This document shows positions 1 through 10,200 of a stretch of DNA of 48,226 bases, piece by piece. Below the pieces are notes generated by a model, which saw nothing but the letters and a program-made list of their open reading frames with translations, was not told the origin of the DNA and did not search any database. The stretch covers positions 1 to 48,226 of the forward strand of contig JAFYVE010000018.1 in NCBI GenBank assembly GCA_017549285.1. Reading direction: 5' to 3'. The first letter of the stretch is position 1, and each line of letters starts with the position of its first letter. The position numbers and the translations under genes are program-made. Source of the DNA: Clostridia bacterium (GTDB lineage: Bacteria; Bacillota; Clostridia; Oscillospirales; Acutalibacteraceae).

Positions 1-18
1 CTTTGGCAAAAATGTCGG

Positions 19-195
19 AAGCCGCTTTGCGGCTTGAATTATAAAATGGGTAAGGGCGAAGCCCTTCCGAAATGTTTGCCGTAGGCAAACGCATCATTTG
101 ACCGTAGGTCATACATCATTTTGCGTAGCATAACATCATATTTTTCTGCAGGAAAAATATATCATTCAGAATTTATCGCTCAGCGATAAATTCTG
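19..195. repeat. Array of seven small hairpins with differing stems
   Basis: Seven consecutive short palindromes lie at 19-35, 52-66, 74-90, 99-111, 122-130, 138-160 and 167-195. Stems are 3 to 13 bp and differ in sequence, while most loops are three bases (TTT, GAA, GTA, GTA, GTA, then TGCAG and TCA). The later units are separated by a recurring catcat/atcatt spacer. No open reading frame fits. The pattern of unlike stems with conserved loop and spacer suggests selection on structure; function is unknown. Confidence 0.75.
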
Positions 196-230
196 ATTTA
201 TAAAATTATTTTAATTAAATCATCGACCAA

Positions 231-256
231 AACGGAAGATTTTTCTTCCGTTTTTT
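231..256 (+). terminator. Intrinsic terminator downstream of the hairpin array
   Basis: A 9-bp stem (231-239 with 244-252) with a TTTT loop runs straight into a T tract. It would end transcripts that enter from the left, including any RNA covering the hairpin array, before the first dockerin gene. Confidence 0.75.
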
Positions 257-261
257 ATGTT

Positions 262-338
262 TTGCTTAAAAAACTGATTGATTTTTATGAAATTTTGCGC
301 TAAAGTTATAATTAGTAATAATAAAAAGGAGTGTTATT
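262..338 (+). promoter_or_regulatory. Promoter region of the first dockerin gene
   Basis: A TATAAT -10 box is at 307-312. No good -35 lies at the usual distance; the nearest TTGATT (278-283) is 23 bases away. The block from about 262 to the start codon, with its AAGGAG ribosome site, is repeated almost base for base at 2021-2097 ahead of the paralogous gene, so the two genes probably share regulation. Confidence 0.5.
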
Positions 339-1940
339 ATGAAAAAGAAAATCATTATTACTGTTCTGACAGTTCTCTTACTGTCAATTCTTTCCGTGAC
401 AGCTTTTGCGTTCACCACAGGTGATGTGACCGAAGACGGAAAGCTTACTGCGGCAGATGCAAGACTTGCTCTGAGATATTCAGCAAAGCTTGAAACTCTC
501 ACCGATGAGCAGATAAAAGCCGCTGATGTTGATGAATCGGGCAAAGTGACTGCATCTGATGCAAGAAAAATTCTGCGTGTTTCGGCAAAACTTGATCCTC
601 CGTTTGAAAAAATCAATATTGATGAATATCTTATTGAAGACGGTGTTCTGAGCGTTGCAGTTGAAGATAACAGATATCCGTTTTCTTATATTGAAAACGG
701 GGAGCTGAAAGGGTATAATATTGAACTTTTCAAAAGAATAGAAGAATTTTATGAAGTTGAAGTTAAATTTTATCCCGTAAAGTATTTTCATATGGTAGAT
801 GAAATTGACAACGGTAAGTATGATGTTGCGGTTTATTCCGAAACTGTTGTTTTTGGCGGTACACATGAGTTATCCGAAGTCTTTTATTCAAATAAACAGA
901 ATGCTGTTGTTTCGTCATTTATAAGCACAATTGATGAAATTAAAAATATGCCGGGCATTAAAATAGGTGTTATTAAGAATTCTCTTGCCGAAAAAATCCT
1001 TTTAAAAGATAAGGAACTCGGAGTTCTCAAAGCAGATGCTGTTAAAGGGTTTGATACCTGCCTTGAAGGTAAAAAAGCAGTTGAAAACGGAGAAATCAAA
1101 GCTTTTATAACGGATCTGCAATCAGCAAATTATATGGATGCCGATAATGACGGTGTGTATGTTTCTCAGCGATATAATTATGAAAATTATCTCTTTTTTA
1201 CAGCTTCAGGAAAAGGGGAACTTGTTGAACTCCTTGAACGTGTTGTCAATAATGAACAGGCAGAAAAAATTGTTGATAAATACTGTCATTATGAAGTTGA
1301 CAGTAAAATAGTTGCTTCTGCATATTCAGTTGATATAGCTCCCGGTGGCTCGGCAATAATCAAACTTAAAACTGAATCGTTTTATTCACCGGTTCGTCTT
1401 GATATCAGTGCTGATATGGAGTGTCCTTACGATGTTATGCTCAGAGAAGTAAAATATCAGATGTATGATGAATATTATCTTCAGATCAGTGTGCCTTTTG
1501 ATGCGAAAAGTGATTATGTGACAGTCGTCACAAGCTTATTCCCAAGCCCAAGCATAGAAAATCTGCAGGTGAAAATAAAAGTCAACGTCACTTCTTCTGC
1601 AGACAGTAATTATCATATAGCGGGAAAAACAGATATTCCCGATTTCGGTGCTATGACAAAAACGAACCCCGAAATTCTTATAAACGGCAGCGAAAATATC
1701 TTTTTTACATATAATGCTTACGAACTTGATAAAAACGGTGTTACAATAAGTCAGGCAAGAAAATATTATGATAAACTCAGGACAAACGGATTTGTTTTTA
1801 CTCGTGGATATTCCGACGGTTACAGAATCTATAAAAACAAAGCAACGGGTGAAGATGTGATTTATCGTGAATACTATACACCGACCGGAAAACTGGAAAA
1901 AATTGTGATTGAGTGCATGTTTATCAAATATCTTGATTGA
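339..1940 (+). CDS. Secreted dockerin protein with solute-binding-like (SBP family 3) domain, copy 1
   Basis: The protein has 533 residues. Residues 1-25 form a signal peptide (KKK, hydrophobic core, AFA cleavage-like site, no lipobox cysteine). Residues 29-86 are a type I dockerin with two calcium loops, D29 to D40 and D63 to D74, each with the DxxxDG/DxDxSG pattern. Residues about 95-310 resemble a family 3 periplasmic amino-acid-binding protein (PFSYxxNGxLKGYNIEL near the start, a KIGVIKNS-like inter-lobe segment). Residues 320-533 are not recognised. A dockerin normally docks an exported protein onto a cohesin; joining one to a ligand-binding domain is unusual. Ligand and cohesin partner are unknown. 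It is followed by its own terminator and a tandem paralogue, so it is probably monocistronic. Confidence 0.8.
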   Translation: MKKKIIITVLTVLLLSILSVTAFAFTTGDVTEDGKLTAADARLALRYSAKLETLTDEQIKAADVDESGKVTASDARKILRVSAKLDPPFEKINIDEYLIEDGVLSVAVEDNRYPFSYIENGELKGYNIELFKRIEEFYEVEVKFYPVKYFHMVDEIDNGKYDVAVYSETVVFGGTHELSEVFYSNKQNAVVSSFISTIDEIKNMPGIKIGVIKNSLAEKILLKDKELGVLKADAVKGFDTCLEGKKAVENGEIKAFITDLQSANYMDADNDGVYVSQRYNYENYLFFTASGKGELVELLERVVNNEQAEKIVDKYCHYEVDSKIVASAYSVDIAPGGSAIIKLKTESFYSPVRLDISADMECPYDVMLREVKYQMYDEYYLQISVPFDAKSDYVTVVTSLFPSPSIENLQVKIKVNVTSSADSNYHIAGKTDIPDFGAMTKTNPEILINGSENIFFTYNAYELDKNGVTISQARKYYDKLRTNGFVFTRGYSDGYRIYKNKATGEDVIYREYYTPTGKLEKIVIECMFIKYLD

Positions 1941-1976
1941 ATGCAGTTCTGATTAATGAACAGGGACAGAAAATTA

Positions 1977-2014
1977 AGCGGATTGCAGATTTTTGTCTGC
2001 AGTCCGCTTTTTTT
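1977..2014 (+). terminator. Terminator of dockerin gene 1
   Basis: A 13-bp stem (1977-1989 with 1996-2008, one G-U pair), a TTTTTG loop and a seven-T tract follow the stop codon by about 35 bases. The core of the hairpin is repeated after copy 2 (3694-3722), so the duplicated unit included its terminator. Confidence 0.9.
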
Positions 2015-2020
2015 GTTTTT

Positions 2021-2097
2021 TTGCTGAAAAAACTGATTGATTTTTATGAAATTTTATGCTAAAGTTATAATTAATAATAATAAAAAGGAGTGTTATT
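2021..2097 (+). promoter_or_regulatory. Duplicated promoter region of dockerin gene 2
   Basis: This is an almost exact copy of 262-338: the same ATTGATTTTTATGAAATTTT stretch, a -10-like TATAAT and the AAAAAGGAG ribosome site at the same distance from the ATG. Only a few bases differ. Confidence 0.6.
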
Positions 2098-3675
2098 ATG
2101 AAAAAGAAGATCATTATTACTGTTCTGACAGTTCTCTTGCTGTCAATTCTTTCCGTGACAGCTTTTGCGTTCACCACGGGTGATGTAACCGGAGACGGAA
2201 AGCTTACTGCGGCAGATGCAAGACTTGCTCTGAGATATTCAGCAAAGCTTGAAACTCTCACCGATGAGCAGATAAAAGCTGCCGATGTTGACAATTCGGG
2301 AAAGGTTACTGCATCCGATGCGAGAAAAATCCTTCGTGTATGTGCAAAACTTGATCCTCCGTTTGAAGGTATTGATATCAGCGGATACCTTATTGAAGAA
2401 GGCGTTCTTCACGTAGCAATTCCTGTTGATAACAAGCCGTTTGCCTATGAAGAAAACGGCAAGCTCAAGGGAATTGATATTTCAATTTTTGAAGGTGTTG
2501 CACAGTATTGTGAACTTGAACTCGTATATCATCCTATGGCGTATGAGGATATGGTCGATGCTGTCAATAACGGTGAATGCGACGTTGCCGCAACATTATC
2601 GAGTGCACCTGTAATCAAGTACACATCTGTTATCAGAAATTATTATGATGACAATCTTTATATGCTTATCAATACGGAATCAGCATATGATTCTTATGAT
2701 AAGATTGTAAATTCTTCTGCCAAAGTAGGTGTTCTTGCAGACACCATTGATAAGTATACGGTTGAAAAGAAGCTGCCTGCTGACTGTGTTGTGGCTTATA
2801 AGACCTGCCGTGAAGCATCAAAGGATCTGCGTGATAAAAAAATTGCAGCTTTTATCACTAATTCGGGATATGCTTTTAATATTGCTATGGAATTCGGTGA
2901 ACTTGAAGTTCTTTCTGACCCGTCTTTCAACAATGAACGTCATTGTATAATCACAGCGCAGGATAAAGGCGAATTTTCAAAAAAATTGGGAATGATTCTT
3001 ACAGAATCTCTATGTTCCGAAAGCGTGGATGAGTATAACTGCCTGAAGAAAAACAGCAGTCTTTCACTCAAAAAATCATCAATCACTCTGGCTCCCGGCG
3101 GCTCAGCCTGTCTTGAAATCACTCAGAATTCATTCTTCTTTGATTATCCGAGTGTGTTCTTTGATAACAACAGTTTCCAGCTCAATGTTATGTATACCAA
3201 GGGCAAGCAGTTCCTTGTTATCACAACAACTGAAAATTCATACAGCGAAAGCATAAAACTTTCAATTCCCAATGAAACAGCTTCATTTACTCTTGACATA
3301 AAGGTTGACCCGAAGGCTCCCAAAAACATAGTTCTTGATGACAATCTTAAAGTGCCCGATTTCGGTGCGTATATGAAAACCAAGGTGTATGAAGCATCAA
3401 TTGATGAGCAGACGGCAGTTTTTGCAATGGTTTACACAGCTGAAGACCTTTATAACAGCGGAGTTACCGACACTGCAATGTTTGAGCCGTTCTTCAATGA
3501 CCTTGAAAAAGCAGGATTCAAGTATGAAGGATATATGGAGCACGATAATACAATTATTGCGATGTATTATAATGAAGCTGCAGGTAAAGCATTCTCTTAT
3601 GTTGAAGTGTTTGACAGCTACGGTTATATTCAGGAAATCGGAGTAGGTTTCAATCTGATGGAAATGCCTGTTTAA
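2098..3675 (+). CDS. Secreted dockerin protein with solute-binding-like domain, copy 2
   Basis: The protein has 525 residues in the same order as copy 1: signal peptide (1-25), type I dockerin with two calcium loops (D29-D40 and D63-D74), a solute-binding family 3-like body (about 95-305, with a KPFAYEENGKLKGIDIS-type N-lobe motif) and an unrecognised C-terminal region. The first 90 residues differ from copy 1 at only three positions (E32G, E66N, S82C), but the rest is strongly diverged and alignable only in scattered motifs. That contrast implies either recent gene conversion of the 5' half or strong selection on the export/docking module. The two proteins may bind different ligands while docking to the same cohesin; this is inference. 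Confidence 0.8.
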   Translation: MKKKIIITVLTVLLLSILSVTAFAFTTGDVTGDGKLTAADARLALRYSAKLETLTDEQIKAADVDNSGKVTASDARKILRVCAKLDPPFEGIDISGYLIEEGVLHVAIPVDNKPFAYEENGKLKGIDISIFEGVAQYCELELVYHPMAYEDMVDAVNNGECDVAATLSSAPVIKYTSVIRNYYDDNLYMLINTESAYDSYDKIVNSSAKVGVLADTIDKYTVEKKLPADCVVAYKTCREASKDLRDKKIAAFITNSGYAFNIAMEFGELEVLSDPSFNNERHCIITAQDKGEFSKKLGMILTESLCSESVDEYNCLKKNSSLSLKKSSITLAPGGSACLEITQNSFFFDYPSVFFDNNSFQLNVMYTKGKQFLVITTTENSYSESIKLSIPNETASFTLDIKVDPKAPKNIVLDDNLKVPDFGAYMKTKVYEASIDEQTAVFAMVYTAEDLYNSGVTDTAMFEPFFNDLEKAGFKYEGYMEHDNTIIAMYYNEAAGKAFSYVEVFDSYGYIQEIGVGFNLMEMPV

Positions 3676-3693
3676 TCAGATAATGATAAAAAA

Positions 3694-3732
3694 CGGATTG
3701 CAGATTTTTTGTCTGCAGTCCGCTTTATTTTT
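3694..3732 (+). terminator. Terminator of dockerin gene 2
   Basis: An 11-bp stem (3694-3704 with 3712-3722) with a T-rich loop and T tract nearly repeats the copy 1 terminator. It lies directly against the stop codon of the convergent addA gene. Confidence 0.85.
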
Positions 3733-6700
3733 TTATGAAATTTCTATTGTTTTTTCAAGCTCGAGTGAATAAATCAGCGTTTCTTTAACGGGGATGTCGA
3801 GAATCTGCTCCATCGCACGTCGGTACATATCAAGCTGACCTGCATATGCCGCAATAAAGTCGTTTTCGGTTTTTCTTCTGTCGGTTTTATAATCGACAAC
3901 AACGGCTTCGTTGTTTTCAATGAAAACAAGGTCGGCTTTACCCAGAACAAGGAATTTTTCATCCTTTACGTTATCGGCAACGGTTGAATCAATATCACCG
4001 AGTTTTATCTGGACGGTGAATTCCTTTTCACGCATAACTTTTTCTGCATTTTTTATTCTTGCAAAAATGTCTGAGCGGATAAAGGCCTTCACTTTGTCTG
4101 TTCTTATTGCATCTGCCTGTTTTTCGGTGAGAAGTCCCTGATTTCTCATTCTCATAAGTTCCGCTTCAATGCTTTCAGCAGTAAAATCAAGATTCTGCAA
4201 AAACAGATGATTTGCCGTGCCCTGCTGAGCAGGTGTGAGCTTTTTATCGTGCATAAAATCAGGCTTTGTTTTTGCAAAATGCTCTGCATTGAAGCGTTTT
4301 TCTTCAAAATCCGAAGCAATTTTTTTTGGTCTTGCCGAGGACGGAATGTCATAAGGATAAACAAAGCTGACTTTTTCTCTTATAAGCTCAATTATGGCTT
4401 CATCGGGAAGTGTATTATGAATTTCTTCGTCCGTTTCCTCCGATTCTGTTTCTTCGGGCTCATCAATCACAACTTTAAGTCTGCTGTCTGCGTTTTTAAA
4501 ATCGGAAACAGAAAGGAATGACAATTGCTCGGTCAGTGGACGCATATCGGGATGTGTTATATAGCCCATAAGAAGCCATTTCAGGTATGAATCGGCATTG
4601 AGCACTGCGCAGGGGGAAATTGAACTGCCCGAATAGGCATTTACGGCTTTGCTTACGGCGTCCTCAGGTTTTGTTACGGAGCCCACGGCAATAAATTTTT
4701 CTCTCGCTCTTGTCATCGCAACATAAAGAATTCTCATTTCTTCACTTGATGTTGAGCGTTTTACGGCAAGTCTTGCCGCACGGTGACCAAGTGTTGTGTA
4801 GCTCTGGAATCTTTCACCGTTTGTGATTTTTATGCCCACACCGGCATCTGAACTTATAATCATTTCGGCTGATGTGTCATTTTTGTTGAATGACTTCGCA
4901 CAGTCGGCAAGAATTATAAACGGGAATTCAAGACCCTTTGATTTGTGGATGCTGAGGATTTTAACGGCAGAGGAGTTTGCTGAAGCATCCGATGCCGCAG
5001 AAATATCTTCACCGTTTGATGTTATTTTGTTTACATATCTTATGAATCTGCCGAGGTCTGTACCACCTTTTGATACAAAGTCGGATGCAATTGAACACAG
5101 CATAAGAAGATTGAGTTTCTTTGTTTCACCGTTTTCGAGGGCACTTACAACAGACATATAGCCCGTTGTGTCAAGAAGTGTTCTTATGAATGTGTCAACA
5201 GGCATAACGGCAGCCGTTTTTCTGTAATATGAAAGGTCATCGAGCAGAGTCTTTGCCTTTTTTATGTCGGCAGAGGCATCTTTGAGGCACGAATAAAGGT
5301 TTTTCTTCTTTCCGTAAAGCTTCACTTCAGCTGCATCATCGGCGGTGAAGCCGTAAAGAGGAGAAAACATAACGGTAAGAAGTGCAACATCGTCTGTGGG
5401 ATTGTTTATTGTTTTAAGAAGTGAAAGGAAAATGCCTGTTTCAACGCAGGAAAACAGCCCTGATTTCTTTTCACAGCTTACGGGAATATTCAACTCTTTG
5501 AGGGCTTCTTCATAAATTCCCGTTTTGCCCGATGTGCTTCTGAGAAGAATACAGAAATCGCTGTAAACTGCCTTTCTTCTCTGCTTGTTTTCGTAAACAG
5601 TTGCCCCCTCATCAATCATTTTTCTGATAAGGGATGCTATATAACGGGCTTCGGTTTCTCTGCTTTTTGTTCTGAGCAGGCGCAATTCAACTGCAGGCTC
5701 TGTGTCTTCGTCATAGCCTTCACCATAATACAGAGCGTCACGGTCGGTGTATTCCATTTCACCGACGTAATCGGACATAATGTTCCTGAAAAGGAAGTTT
5801 ATATTGTCAAGAACACCCTTACGGCTTCTGAAATTTCTGCCCAGGATGATTCTGGCAGGGTAGTTTTCATTGTCAAAGTCGTGATATTCACGGCTTTTTT
5901 TAACGAAAATTTCAGGCATTGCAAGTCTGAAACGGTAAATGCTCTGCTTCACGTCACCAACCATAAACATATTTGTGTTGTTTCTTGAAAGTGTTGCAAA
6001 AAGCATATCCTGAGCTTCGTTTGTGTCCTGATATTCATCTATGAGAATTTCTCTGTAGGTCTGCTGAAGGTCATATGCAAGAGCAGTTTTTCTGATTTCA
6101 CCGTTTTCGGCTTTAATGAGGAGTGAGAGAGTCTTGTGCATTATATCGGTGAAAGTGTAGCTGTTACGTGCTTTTTTAAGCTCATTGTAATTTGTTCTGA
6201 AATCTCTTACGGCATCAATAAGCCCTTTTATAACGGGGCGCAGAATTGCCATATCAGATGCATTCCCCTGAGAATCGGTGCAGATTGATTTGCTGCATTC
6301 ACCCATAAGCTTTTCTGCAAGTTTATAGTTGCTTTCGGCGGCAAGCTTTATCGGGTCCTTACCGTAGCCTCTGGGGGCTCTGGCTGGGCTCAGGAATGAG
6401 AAAGACTGTAAGCAGTTGTAAATTTCATCCCATCCGCCGTAGTTTATAATGTCAATAGCTTTCTCTAAAGACAGAAGTGTTGCTTCATAAGTATCACGGT
6501 AATGGTTTTCAAGAACTTCGTCAGCAGTTATTATTGAGAGTGCATCTTTAACGAGTGAGAGTGAATAATCTGCAGTTCTTTTTATTTCTTCAAGGATTAT
6601 TTTTCCCCATACACTCTGTGTGATGTCACCGTCATAGTCATACATAGCCTGTATGGAATCAAGCCACAGGTCGGGGAAGGGATGGCTTAATGAGTAATTG

Positions 6701-7239
6701 TAAAGTCTGAGGATTTTGCCCGAAAGTGATTCGTCATCACCGTAATATGATGTTGCAGAATTGAGGATATCATATACTTCGGGATTTTCGGTGCACATTT
6801 TTTCATACATCGCATTCATAGCTTCAGAAATGAGAATCTGTGCTTCGCTGTTGTCAAGCATTGTGAAATCGGGTTCGATCTCGGCAATATGAAAATGCTC
6901 TCTTACAAGCCCCATACAGAATGAGTCCATTGTTGTGATTTTTGCTTCGGGGAGCTTCATTCTTACATTACGGAGAAAACTGTCTGAGGGATTTTCACTT
7001 ATAAGCTTATCAACAGAGTTGTTTATTCTTGTTCTCATTTCGGCTGCTGCGGCATTAGTGAATGTTACAACAAGAAGGTTTTCGGGGGAAACGGGCTCGG
7101 AGCCTTCTGTCATAAGTTTTATGATTCTTTCAACAAGAACTGCAGTTTTGCCCGAACCTGCGGCAGCAGAGAGAAGAAGTGTGCCGCCTCGTGAAGTTAT
7201 GGCATCATTCTGTTCTTTTGTCCATATTCTTTCAGCCAT
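3733..7239 (-). CDS. addA: ATP-dependent helicase/nuclease subunit A (AddA)
   Basis: AddA is the UvrD-type helicase/nuclease half of the AddAB complex, the Gram-positive counterpart of RecBCD. It resects double-strand breaks and loads RecA at Chi-like sites. The start is placed at 7239: a GGAGG site lies 8 bases upstream and the reading begins MAERIWTKEQ. An upstream in-frame extension to 7395 would lie inside addB and is rejected. Visible are the Walker A motif AAAGSGKT (residues 25-32), the helicase motif DEYQDT near residue 400, a GLEF motif in the second helicase half, and the nuclease motif VVDYKTD near residue 1115. At 1168 residues the length is normal. The start overlaps the addB stop by 8 bases, indicating translational coupling. 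Confidence 0.97.
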   Translation of the reverse strand: MAERIWTKEQNDAITSRGGTLLLSAAAGSGKTAVLVERIIKLMTEGSEPVSPENLLVVTFTNAAAAEMRTRINNSVDKLISENPSDSFLRNVRMKLPEAKITTMDSFCMGLVREHFHIAEIEPDFTMLDNSEAQILISEAMNAMYEKMCTENPEVYDILNSATSYYGDDESLSGKILRLYNYSLSHPFPDLWLDSIQAMYDYDGDITQSVWGKIILEEIKRTADYSLSLVKDALSIITADEVLENHYRDTYEATLLSLEKAIDIINYGGWDEIYNCLQSFSFLSPARAPRGYGKDPIKLAAESNYKLAEKLMGECSKSICTDSQGNASDMAILRPVIKGLIDAVRDFRTNYNELKKARNSYTFTDIMHKTLSLLIKAENGEIRKTALAYDLQQTYREILIDEYQDTNEAQDMLFATLSRNNTNMFMVGDVKQSIYRFRLAMPEIFVKKSREYHDFDNENYPARIILGRNFRSRKGVLDNINFLFRNIMSDYVGEMEYTDRDALYYGEGYDEDTEPAVELRLLRTKSRETEARYIASLIRKMIDEGATVYENKQRRKAVYSDFCILLRSTSGKTGIYEEALKELNIPVSCEKKSGLFSCVETGIFLSLLKTINNPTDDVALLTVMFSPLYGFTADDAAEVKLYGKKKNLYSCLKDASADIKKAKTLLDDLSYYRKTAAVMPVDTFIRTLLDTTGYMSVVSALENGETKKLNLLMLCSIASDFVSKGGTDLGRFIRYVNKITSNGEDISAASDASANSSAVKILSIHKSKGLEFPFIILADCAKSFNKNDTSAEMIISSDAGVGIKITNGERFQSYTTLGHRAARLAVKRSTSSEEMRILYVAMTRAREKFIAVGSVTKPEDAVSKAVNAYSGSSISPCAVLNADSYLKWLLMGYITHPDMRPLTEQLSFLSVSDFKNADSRLKVVIDEPEETESEETDEEIHNTLPDEAIIELIREKVSFVYPYDIPSSARPKKIASDFEEKRFNAEHFAKTKPDFMHDKKLTPAQQGTANHLFLQNLDFTAESIEAELMRMRNQGLLTEKQADAIRTDKVKAFIRSDIFARIKNAEKVMREKEFTVQIKLGDIDSTVADNVKDEKFLVLGKADLVFIENNEAVVVDYKTDRRKTENDFIAAYAGQLDMYRRAMEQILDIPVKETLIYSLELEKTIEIS

Positions 7240-10200
7240 TGTCTTCACCTCCGAGTTCTTCCCATATGTCACCGCTGAATAACGGTTTGCTTTCATCTGT
7301 ATCTTCACGTCCGCATACTGATCTGTAATCACAGTATGTGCAGGTGTGTTTATAAGCACCTTCCGTAACAGGATAAGCTTCAACGTTACCGTCAAGAAGG
7401 GAAGTTGCCATTGAAGCTATGAGTTCATCAACTTTTTTGTGAAGAAGTGTGAACTGCTCCATACTGAAAACTTTGCCCGTTATTGTACCGTCAGATTTTA
7501 TTCCTGCTTCAATAAGGGCTCCGTTGCCGTCTTTGTCCATTCCTCTTATAACTTCTTCTTCGCACAGAACAATGCCCTTCATAACGCCGTGTTTTATCTG
7601 AAGAGCCTGAATGTCTTCGTCACAGGCGTTGCGTCCGAGCTCGTTCTTTGCATTTTTTGCAGGGACATAAAGAACGCCTGCAGGGATGAAATCACCATAA
7701 CGCTCTTTTCCGTTTTCAAAAAGACACATAAGATAAACGAGCATCTGTATGTTGAGCCCTGACATTATATCGTTCAGGTTGAAGTCTTTTCCGCCTGATT
7801 TATAGTCAATTACCCTGAGATAAGTTTTTCCGCTGTCAGAGCTTATCATTGTGTCGATTCTGTCAACAACGCCCATAAGGCTGATGCTTCCGCCTTCGGG
7901 AATATCGATTTTATATGACGGCACTTTACCGTCGTTGCCTATACGCAGTTCAACATCACGTGTTTCAAATTCACTCATACTGAATTCATTGACAAGTCTT
8001 TCAAGAATGTCAACAATTGTGTTTCTGCAACGGTATAATGAGTAAAGAACACGCTGACTGATATTGGTTTTTTCGCCGATATGGGTTTCTATATAATTTT
8101 CTGTTTCTTTTTCTACGGCAATTTTTCTTTCTCTGGGAGTCAGAGTCACAAGCCCTTTGCTGCCGTATGCCGCAAAGAGTTTTTCAAGAACAAAATGCAC
8201 CATAAGACCTGTCTGTCTGGGGTCAAAAGCCACATTGTTGAGTGCTGATGCTTTGAGTCCGTAACGGCAGAAATATTTGAAAGGACACTTGTAATATTCC
8301 TCAACTCTTGACGGGCTTATATACATTTCACGTCCGAAAAGTTTTTCGGCTGCAGATTTATTTGTGATAGTGATTTTATCTTTTGTTATTGCTCTTTTTA
8401 CGGCGGCAAGTCTGTCGCTGTATTCATCGTGGGAGCTTATGAATTCCTTTACAGACTGTGAAAAAACGTCTGTATCGGTGAAATGCCCGGCAGCGCTTTC
8501 AAATGCAGATTTTCCGCTTTCGATTGTGTCTGCTGCACCGAGAAGTGATATGTCTGTTTTTGTGCAACGGGGAATGATTTTAAGAAGCATCGAAATGATT
8601 TCGGAGGGTGCACCTGCATCACCTTTTATATTTCCTGTTGCATATGAAACGAAGAGCATCTCACGAGGGATACTCATTGTAGTGTAAACTATCAGGCGTT
8701 CTTTTCTTGCCTCATCCGTTGCATCCGTACCCAGTTCAACATTCTGATTTTTGAGAAGTCTTCTTTCGTTGTCTGTAAGTATATATGAAGGTGTTGCACC
8801 GGCAGGGAAAACGCCGTCATTTGCACCGACGATGAAAAGCACCTTTTTATCTGCAACACGTATTCTGTCTGCATCGCCTATTGTGATTTCATCAAGACCC
8901 GAGGGGAGATCACCGATATCGGATGATGCAATCATAATTCTGAAAAGCTCAAGGAAACGCAGGGGAGTTATACTTCTTTCGCCTACAGTTTCGGCAAAGA
9001 GTGAAAGCACATTCATAAGTTCATCCCACGAACGTTCACATGAATATGCGTTGTCGTTATCAAGTCCCGATGCAAATTCAAGCAGGTTTTTGTCAGCTTT
9101 TGTGTCCATGAGGAATTGATAAACTGCCTTTGTGCAGGAGAGTGCATCTGTGTCTGTCATATTTTTTCTCAGAGTGATAAGAGGCATAACTGCACGGCGT
9201 CTTATGTCGTTTATATAGCTGAGTCTTTCTTTTGCGTCATCATCAAACTCATTACCTATTCCGTCGGGATGGCCTGTCCAGTCATTGAGCCAGGCGCTGT
9301 AGTCTGTGTGCCACATAAGAACATAGTTTTCAAGAAGCATTATGTCGTCTTCGCTGATTCCTGAAAGATATGTTTTAAGGTAACGGAGCATTGTGTCCGT
9401 GCTGAAGCCTTCCGCCGCAATAGTCAGGGCAGAAAGTGTGAAAATAACGATAATCTCTGTTTCAAGAGCGTGTCTTGTGTCTTCAAAAACGGGGATATCA
9501 TATTTTTTGAGTGCAAAGGGAAGATGTTTTGCGTAATCGTTACCGCGGCTTACAATAACGATGTCACGGTATCTGTAACCTTTTTCTCTTACAAGCTTTT
9601 TTGCTGTCATGGCAGCAAAATCGCATTCATCATATATATTTTTTGCAGTTGCAAGAGTAATTTCGGGAGCATCGTTTTCGTATATTTCGGGGTTTGGCTC
9701 ATAAATACCTTTTTCAAGTGTTGCTATGGCAGGGGAAGAGTATCTTCCGTCATTTGAAAGTATAACGGGCTCTGCAACCGCTACCGAGTTCATTTTTGCA
9801 AGCTGAATGAGTTTTTGTATTTTGTCAACAGAATAGGAGAGTGGACCCGTACCCATTGAGAGGTCTTTTACGGAGTCGGCCCACATGGTTATATATACAT
9901 CTTCTGCCTGAGTGAAAAGCACATCAAGAAGAAGCATCTGCTGAGCCTTAAAACCCGAGAATTCATCGAAAATAACAGTTTTGCCTTCAAAGAGCTTTTT
10001 TTCTCTTATGATTTCTGTTGCAGCATTTATCATACATCTGTCATCAGAGAATTTTTCTGAGAGCATCTGAGAATATAGTGACGAAATAAGCTCGATCTCA
10101 TTTGCTTTCTGAATAAGGATACTGTTTCCGCTGAGCTCAGCGGCACGTATAAGCTCTGATGGAGAAACGTCATACTGTATAAGCTCGTCCGTTATTTGCA

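Noticed and set aside
19-195. CRISPR array
   Set aside because: The repeated units do not share a direct repeat; only loop and short spacer are similar, and unit lengths vary.
7240-7395. N-terminal extension of addA
   Set aside because: It would cover the end of addB, while a good ribosome site and the conserved MAERIWTKEQ start lie at 7239.
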